A stretch of DNA of 8,022 nucleotides from Parcubacteria group bacterium Gr01-1014_72 (GTDB lineage Bacteria > Patescibacteriota > Minisyncoccia > Phycocordibacterales > VMFH01), in NCBI GenBank assembly GCA_007375925.1, contig VMFH01000048.1, forward strand, positions 1-8,022. Direction: 5' to 3'. A program made the translations under genes and the position numbers. Below, piece after piece: positions 1 through 4,270 of the stretch. Within the stretch, counting starts at the first letter, position 1. Each line of letters starts with the position of its first letter. The notes beneath the pieces are model-generated. The model was given only the letters and a program-made list of their open reading frames with translations. It did no database searches and had not been told where the DNA came from.

Positions 1-2
1 CA

Positions 3-761
3 AAAACACTCCTCATCGCAAGTTCGTACTCGGGCAACACCGAGGAAACGATTGACGCGCTCAAAACCGCAATCAAGACGGGGCTGCCCGCCGCCGTCAT
101 CACTTCCGGCGGGACACTCGCGAAACTTGCCGAGGAACACTCCCTCCCCCACATCATTCTCCCGAACCCCGGAATCCAGCCGCGCATGGCGGTCGGCTTC
201 GCGGTGAAAGCGCTCGCCCGACTGACCGGCACCCTAGAGACCGAGAAGGAACTCGCGGCTCTCTCGCACACGCTTGCGCCCGATACCCTTGAGGAAGCGG
301 GGGCGGCACTTGCAAAGAAACTCCGCGGACACATCCCGCTCATCTGGAGCTCCGCGGGGAATGAGTCAATCGCCTACAACTGGAAGATCAAATTCAATGA
401 GACCGGTAAATCACCCGCTTTCCACAATGTCTTCCCCGAACTCAACCACAACGAACTACAGGCGTTTGACGCATCCGAAACAACCCGTCCCCTCGTTGAA
501 AAACTGGTGGTGCTCCTTCTCACAGACTCGGATGATGACTCCCGTATTGTGAAGCGCATGAATGTGCTTGAGACGCTCTTCACCGCGCGCGACATCGGCG
601 TCATAAAAGTTCCCTTCGCGGGCAAGACGCGCGCGGAGCGCATCTTCTCCTCCCTCCTCCTCGCCGACTGGACAACGCTCGCGCTCGCCCGCGCCTACGG
701 CCGCGATCCGGAAACAGTACCGTTTATTGAGGAATTCAAAAGGGCAGTCGTTAGTCAGTAG
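3..761 (+). CDS. Bifunctional phosphoglucose/phosphomannose isomerase, C-terminal part (5' end cut by window)
   Basis: This cytosolic SIS-fold sugar isomerase interconverts glucose-6-phosphate or mannose-6-phosphate with fructose-6-phosphate at the entry to glycolysis. The frame is open from base 3, giving about 252 residues. The family usually has about 330, so some 80 N-terminal residues are missing. The phosphate-binding motif SSYSGNTEET lies at residues 7-16 of the visible part. The C-terminal domain has the signature WKIKFNETGKSPAF followed by FPELNHNE. In the family the Glu of the first motif and the His of the second (codon at 447) are active-site residues. The tail AERIFSSLLLADWTTLALA is also typical. 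The ATG at 186 lies inside the SIS domain and is not the start. The TAG stop (759-761) is one unit of a TAG heptamer array. A ROK sugar kinase follows, which fits a hexose-phosphate pathway. I am sure of the family; bifunctionality is inferred from the family. Confidence 0.93.
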   Translation, partial: KTLLIASSYSGNTEETIDALKTAIKTGLPAAVITSGGTLAKLAEEHSLPHIILPNPGIQPRMAVGFAVKALARLTGTLETEKELAALSHTLAPDTLEEAGAALAKKLRGHIPLIWSSAGNESIAYNWKIKFNETGKSPAFHNVFPELNHNELQAFDASETTRPLVEKLVVLLLTDSDDDSRIVKRMNVLETLFTARDIGVIKVPFAGKTRAERIFSSLLLADWTTLALARAYGRDPETVPFIEEFKRAVVSQ

Positions 762-844
762 TCTTTAGTCTGTAGTAAAAAATACTGATTAGCAAAATTT
801 GTTTTATTTCTATAGACTACAGACTAACAACTATAGACTACCCA
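752..844. repeat. Pair of heptamer arrays in inverted orientation between PGI/PMI and ROK kinase
   Basis: TAG occurs at 752, 759, 766 and 773, exactly 7 nt apart, with unit consensus TAGTCNN. CTA occurs at 810, 817, 824, 831 and 838, again exactly 7 nt apart, with consensus CTAYAGA. The two arrays are in opposite orientation. Bases 765-776 and 816-827 form a perfect 12-bp inverted repeat with a 39-nt A/T-rich loop, so the transcript could fold between the two genes. The TAG at 759 is the PGI/PMI stop codon. The right array ends 2 nt before the kinase ATG. It could act as a weak terminator, an RNA stability element, or a dispersed repeat. Confidence 0.75.
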
Positions 845-846
845 TT

Positions 847-1710
847 ATGTACCTACTTTTTGACATCGGCGCGACGAAGATGCGGGTGGCCGTCTCCGTG
901 GACGGAGAGACATTCGGCGAACCGGCGATTGAGGAAACGCCGCAAGATTTTGAAGAAGGCGTTCTGCGTATCACGGCGCTCGCGCTAGAACGCTCCGGCG
1001 GACAAAAAATTGCCGCCGCCTGCGGCGGCATCGCGGGACCGTTTGACCGCACCAAGTCGGTGCTCGTCAATGCGCCGCATCTCCCCAAGTGGAAGGGCAA
1101 GCCGCTTCGCGCGGCGCTTGAGGCGAAACTTGGCACGCCGGTAACGCTTGAGAACGACACGGCGCTCGTTGGACTCGGTGAAGCGACTGCCGGTGCGGGT
1201 AAGGGACAGCGCATTGTCGCCTACATCACGGTAAGCACCGGCGTCAACGGCGTTCGGACTGTCGGCGGAAACATTGATGAGAGCGCGCTCGGGTTTGAGA
1301 TTGGACACCAGATTATTGATGCGGGAGGGGCCTTGGCAAATGCGTTCCATGGAGAGGGGCGGCTTGAGGACTTCGTCTCCGGCTCCTCGTTCCTGCGCCG
1401 ATTCGGCAAACATCCGCGAGACATCACCGACGAGGCGATGTGGGAAGAAACGGCCCGTCTCCTCGCGATCGGCGTCCACAACACCATCCTCCACTGGTCG
1501 CCGGATATTGTTGTCATCGGCGGAAGCATGATGAAAACTCCCGGCATCTCTCTTGCCCGCGTGGACGAACACCTCAAGAAGATTCTCACCATTTTTCCGG
1601 AACGCCCGCCCCTCGTACCGGCATCGCTTGGCGACTTCGGCGGCCTCCATGGAGCGCTTGCCTTACTGCAAAAACAGCACCGTAGCGCGCGTCAGAAGGA
1701 AAGCATTTGA
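847..1710 (+). CDS. ROK-family sugar kinase (glucokinase-like)
   Basis: This 287-residue protein is a probable ATP-dependent hexose kinase of the ROK family, which phosphorylates glucose or a related sugar in the cytosol. I chose the ATG at 847 because the ATP-binding motif DIGATK begins at residue 6. The longer frame from 799 would add 16 residues translated from the heptamer array. Other family features are ACGGIAGPF (58-65), the sugar-binding/catalytic LENDTAL with Asp104 as likely base, the second phosphate loop STGVNG (130-135), GFEIGH (149-154) with the sugar-contacting Glu and His, and DIVVIGGSMM near the C-terminus. The usual zinc cluster after GH (C-x-C-x4-C) is absent; the equivalent stretch contains no cysteine. 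It lies next to PGI/PMI, whose substrate it could supply. No Shine-Dalgarno is seen. The stop TGA overlaps the -35 box of the next gene. Sugar specificity cannot be read from the sequence. Confidence 0.88.
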   Translation: MYLLFDIGATKMRVAVSVDGETFGEPAIEETPQDFEEGVLRITALALERSGGQKIAAACGGIAGPFDRTKSVLVNAPHLPKWKGKPLRAALEAKLGTPVTLENDTALVGLGEATAGAGKGQRIVAYITVSTGVNGVRTVGGNIDESALGFEIGHQIIDAGGALANAFHGEGRLEDFVSGSSFLRRFGKHPRDITDEAMWEETARLLAIGVHNTILHWSPDIVVIGGSMMKTPGISLARVDEHLKKILTIFPERPPLVPASLGDFGGLHGALALLQKQHRSARQKESI

Positions 1711-1734
1711 GTACGGACAGCCTCCTGTTATACT
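1707..1734 (+). promoter_or_regulatory. Sigma-70-type promoter with extended -10 for the two-component locus
   Basis: TTGAGT (1707-1712, 4/6 to consensus) and TATACT (1729-1734, 5/6) are separated by 16 nt. TG one base before the -10 box (1726-1727) makes it an extended -10. The -35 box overlaps the ROK kinase stop codon. The predicted transcription start near 1740-1742 leaves only about 7-9 nt before the ATG at 1749, so the mRNA would be nearly leaderless. Confidence 0.6.
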
Positions 1735-1748
1735 GTACACATCAAAGT

Positions 1749-2591
1749 ATGAAGCGCGAATCACACAGAAAGAAAATTCTCATTGTTGAAGACGAAGAGG
1801 TTCTTGCGAGCCTCCTCTCAAAAAAGCTCACCGAGGCGGGCTACGCGGTTGAGATCGCGGCGGACGGCGAGACGGGATATGCAAAGGCGAAGTCGCAAAA
1901 ACCCGACATTGTCCTCCTTGATATGCTCCTCCCGAAGATGAACGGGATGGAAATTCTGAAACGCCTCCGCGAAGACGGCATTCTCCCCTCGCTCCCCGTC
2001 CTTGTCATCTCAAACTCGGGACAACCGGTTGAGCTTGACGAGGTGCGGCGGCTCGGCGTGCGCGACTACCTCATTAAGCTCAACTTCAATCCAGAGGATG
2101 TTTTGGAGCGCGTCAACACGGTGTTCCGAACAAGCACGCCAGAGACGTCCGGGAGCGCTTCTCCTACATCTCATGCCGCTTCCAAGAAAAGCGCCGCTTC
2201 AGAGCATGAACGGCATGAACGCACGGTTCTCATCGTTGAAGACGATACGCTCCTCAGTAAACTTCTCTCCCGAAAACTCATAGAGCACGGGTTTAAGGCG
2301 CTCGTTGCTCCTCACGTGGTAACGGCGCGGGCGCTTCTGGAGAACAATCGCGTTGATTTCATACTCCTTGATATTATTCTGCCCGAGGTAAATGGTTTTG
2401 AGTTCCTCAAGGAACTCAAAACAAGCGAGAAATACAAAGCCATTCCGGTCTTCATCGTCTCAAACCTCGGCCAAGAAGATGAGATCAGGAAAGGGCATTC
2501 ACTCGGAGCAATTGATTTTATAATAAAGGCGACCCTCTCCCCCGCTGACATAGCAAAAAAAGTGGAGCTGTACTTCGCGAGTAAGCGGTAG
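1749..2591 (+). CDS. Tandem receiver-domain response regulator (REC-REC), no output domain
   Basis: This 280-residue cytosolic protein has two complete CheY-like receiver domains and nothing else recognisable. REC1 spans about 9-127: acidic pair E14-D15, phosphoacceptor D58 in IVLLDMLLPKMNG, Ser88 at the usual Thr/Ser switch, and conserved Lys110 in DYLIK. A Ser/Ala/Thr/His-rich linker follows (about 128-156). REC2 spans about 158-280: E164-D165-D166, D208 in FILLDIILPEVNG, Ser238, and Lys260 in DFIIK. Both therefore look able to accept phosphate. The halves resemble each other (IVEDE/IVEDD, SKKL/SRKL, LLDMLLP/LLDIILP), suggesting an ancient duplication. The frame extends to a TTG at 1707, but I chose the ATG at 1749 because the promoter sits between them. 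It is the first gene of a locus with a membrane protein and a histidine kinase, the likely phosphodonor. With no DNA-binding domain, it probably works by protein contact or phosphorelay. Confidence 0.9.
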   Translation: MKRESHRKKILIVEDEEVLASLLSKKLTEAGYAVEIAADGETGYAKAKSQKPDIVLLDMLLPKMNGMEILKRLREDGILPSLPVLVISNSGQPVELDEVRRLGVRDYLIKLNFNPEDVLERVNTVFRTSTPETSGSASPTSHAASKKSAASEHERHERTVLIVEDDTLLSKLLSRKLIEHGFKALVAPHVVTARALLENNRVDFILLDIILPEVNGFEFLKELKTSEKYKAIPVFIVSNLGQEDEIRKGHSLGAIDFIIKATLSPADIAKKVELYFASKR

Positions 2592-2604
2592 ACAGCGGTA
2601 GACA
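2585..2604. repeat. Perfect tandem 10-mer duplication spanning a stop codon
   Basis: The 10-mer GCGGTAGACA occurs twice head to tail (2585-2594 and 2595-2604). The first copy contains the TAG stop of the REC-REC gene (2589-2591). The second places another TAG one frame over, because 10 is not a multiple of 3. Only two copies are present, so it may be simple slippage. Confidence 0.7.
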
Positions 2605-2619
2605 AAAACACCTTTTCCT

Positions 2620-2997
2620 ATGAGCAACAATCACTCGCTCTTCCAAAAACACAATCTTATATTCGTCCCGACGCTCCTCGCCGCACCCGAGTGGGAGTAC
2701 CTTCGCATCTTCATGCTTGACCTCCTCCCCTACCTTGTCCTTGGGGGAACACTCATAGCCGGATTGATACTCCTCTACACCGGCGCCGTCCGCATGCATC
2801 GCTCATCGGTCGGCCGCATTATCGCGACCTACGGAGGCGTTCTCCTCCTTTCCGCCGGCGGCCTCGGTGTAACGCTCCTTCCGGCACTCTCCAGCGAAAC
2901 GGCGCTCCTCACGCATGACGTGTTCCTCCTCGCGGGAGCAGCAATCGCGATTCGCGCGCTCTTTTTGTTGAAAAAAATAGGATGCTACGGCCGGTAG
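2620..2997 (+). CDS. Small three-helix membrane protein in the two-component locus
   Basis: I do not recognise a named family in this 125-residue protein. Three hydrophobic segments are clear: about 34-56 (LLPYLVLGGTLIAGLILL), 66-90 (ATYGGVLLLSAGGLGVTLL) and 99-118 (VFLLAGAAIAIRALFLL). A basic stretch (RMHRSSVGR) lies between helices 1 and 2, and the C-terminus is KK-containing. By the positive-inside rule the loop after helix 1 and the C-terminus are probably cytoplasmic, though the two cannot both be satisfied by three simple passes without a hairpin. It starts 28 nt after the REC-REC stop and ends 10 nt before the kinase N-terminal frame, so the three genes are probably co-transcribed. The kinase itself has no membrane segment, so this protein could be its membrane sensor or anchor; that is inference from position only. 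No Shine-Dalgarno is seen. Confidence 0.7.
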   Translation: MSNNHSLFQKHNLIFVPTLLAAPEWEYLRIFMLDLLPYLVLGGTLIAGLILLYTGAVRMHRSSVGRIIATYGGVLLLSAGGLGVTLLPALSSETALLTHDVFLLAGAAIAIRALFLLKKIGCYGR

Positions 2998-3007
2998 CAT
3001 TACCGCT

Positions 3008-3325
3008 ATGGTTCTATCAGAAAAAGACCGCCTGGTTCGCAAGGATGAACGCGCGCTTCCGTGCTACGAGGTATGCGTGAATGAGCTCGTTCGCCACCTC
3101 GTACACACCGTCGGGCTGTCTGGAACGCAAGCGGCAATACAGGGACTGACGCGGGAGAGTATATTCGCCGATCTCCCCATCCATGCTATCGGCTTTGATT
3201 TTCGCGGGCTCTGGGAAACAAATGCGGGAAAGGCGCTCATCGCAGGATCTGGGGCCGGAGCGCTACGCCCTCCTCTCTCGCGCCGCTCTCAACCAATCGG
3301 AAACGGAACTCTCCAAGCGCACTGA
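3008..3325 (+). pseudogene. N-terminal part of the histidine kinase, out of frame with its catalytic part
   Basis: This frame starts 10 nt after the membrane protein gene and appears coding up to about 3240 (residues 1-78, to ETNAGKALI). After that it becomes low-quality (SGAGALRPPLSRRSQP) and stops at 3325. The kinase frame (+1) becomes clearly coding from about 3246 (QDLGPERYALLSRAAL) and has a stop codon at 3147-3149, so the switch must lie between 3150 and 3322. Removing one base near 3240 would join them into a single 368-residue protein starting at 3008. I therefore read this as the kinase's true N-terminus, not a separate gene. The region is soluble with no recognised sensor domain; PCYEVCVNELVRHLVHTVGL is its most distinctive stretch. 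The cause could be a sequencing or assembly indel, a real mutation, or less likely programmed +1 frameshifting. Confidence 0.6.
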
Positions 3326-4115
3326 GGAACTTGAACGCCTCACCGAACGGCTCCTCGCACGCGAACGGGAGCTTGTAAAAGCAAATGAGGAGCTCAAAGA
3401 GCTTGACCGCATCAAGTCGGAGTTTGTCGCGGTGGCGGCGCACCAGCTTCGCACGCCCCTGACCGGCATCCGCTGGTCGTTTCAGGCGCTCCACGACCTC
3501 TCCATGGGACCCCTTGACCACGAGCAGAGGAAAGTCGTGGATGACGGCCTACGGGTGACACTGCGCGCCGTACAGCTTGTAACGAACCTCCTCAACGTCG
3601 CGCGTATTGAGGGGGGGCGCTTTGGCTTCTCGTTTCGCCACCAGCTTTTCGTTCCGATTCTTGACGCACTCATCCCCCGCGTGAAGGAGCAGGCGGAGAA
3701 GAAGGGTATCAGCGTGTCGTGGACGATGCCGCATACTCCGCCGGAATTCGTTTTTGACGCCGACAGTATTGCGCTCGTCCTGGACAATGTTTTTGATAAT
3801 GCGGTGAAGTACACACCCCCAGGGGGAAAGGTGCATTTCACTATCGGCGAACAAGGCGATAGCGTGCTTATCGTCATCACCGACACGGGCATCGGCATCC
3901 CTCGCACCGAAGAGCAGAGCGTCTTTACTAAATTTTTCCGTGCCTCAAATGCCCTGCTCTTCCAAACATTCGGCACGGGACTCGGCCTCTACATGGCAAA
4001 AAACGTCATCCTTCGCCACAGCGGCAGTATCTCAATTGAGACAAAGGAGGGAAGCGGAACAAAAGTGACGATCAAGCTCCCGCGCGAGGGTCCGTCGCGA
4101 AGGGAAGGGGTATAG
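3183..4115 (+). CDS. Sensor histidine kinase, catalytic part (HisKA + HATPase_c)
   Basis: This encodes the cytosolic transmitter core of a two-component kinase. A coiled coil (about 38-78, rich in Glu/Leu/Arg, ending ELDRIKSEF) leads into the dimerisation and phosphotransfer domain, with H-box AHQLRTPL and phosphorylated His87. The ATP-binding domain has an N-box (LDNVFDNAVKYTP, Asn206), G1 (DTGIGIP, Asp234), an F-box (FTKFFRASNA) and G2 (GTGLGLYMAKNV, from 264). All key residues are present, so the core should be active. The ATG at 3183 is probably not the true start: its first 20 or so residues look non-coding and no Shine-Dalgarno precedes it. The natural N-terminus seems to be the frame beginning at 3008, separated by a one-base shift. 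The REC-REC protein upstream is the obvious phosphoacceptor. The transmembrane part may be supplied by the preceding membrane protein. Confidence 0.88.
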   Translation: MLSALIFAGSGKQMRERRSSQDLGPERYALLSRAALNQSETELSKRTEELERLTERLLARERELVKANEELKELDRIKSEFVAVAAHQLRTPLTGIRWSFQALHDLSMGPLDHEQRKVVDDGLRVTLRAVQLVTNLLNVARIEGGRFGFSFRHQLFVPILDALIPRVKEQAEKKGISVSWTMPHTPPEFVFDADSIALVLDNVFDNAVKYTPPGGKVHFTIGEQGDSVLIVITDTGIGIPRTEEQSVFTKFFRASNALLFQTFGTGLGLYMAKNVILRHSGSISIETKEGSGTKVTIKLPREGPSRREGV

Positions 4116-4121
4116 TTGGTG

Positions 4122-4237
4122 ACGTAACGGCATCCTTTTGAAAACGCGTCCCGCTCCGCCAGTCGGCGGATAGCGGGACTATGCTCATCCCGCCGCAGGC
4201 GGGACTGCGCAATGTTTTCAAAAGGATGCCGTTACGT
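4122..4237. repeat. 116-bp nested palindrome: 24-bp perfect inverted arms enclosing two hairpins
   Basis: Bases 4122-4145 and 4214-4237 are exact reverse complements over 24 bp. Inside lie two more hairpins. One at 4148-4179 has 13 bp (8 + 5), a 2-nt bulge and an AGTC loop. The other at 4188-4204 has 7 bp and a GCA loop. The whole can fold as a three-way junction in RNA or a cruciform in DNA. It occupies the gap between two convergent genes, where a bidirectional terminator would be expected. However, neither side is followed by a good U-tract (GTTCTCTATATAA on the plus side). No clear target-site duplication flanks it, so a MITE-like origin is possible but unproven. Confidence 0.85.
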
Positions 4238-4270
4238 TGTTCTCTATATAAATTCCTTCTTCACTCTACC

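Noticed and set aside
752..844. CRISPR array
   Set aside because: The repeats are 7 nt with no 25-40 nt spacers and no cas genes are present.
799..846. Longer N-terminus for the ROK kinase
   Set aside because: The extra 16 residues are translated from the heptamer array, and the kinase fold begins directly at the ATG at 847.
985..1650. Long minus-strand frame opposite the ROK kinase
   Set aside because: The plus strand carries the conserved kinase motifs, and the opposite frame has none and is a by-product of the GC-rich codon pattern.
4122..4237. Integron attC site
   Set aside because: The arm end reads GTTACGT, which does not fit the GTTRRRY core, and neither an integrase nor cassette-type genes are present.
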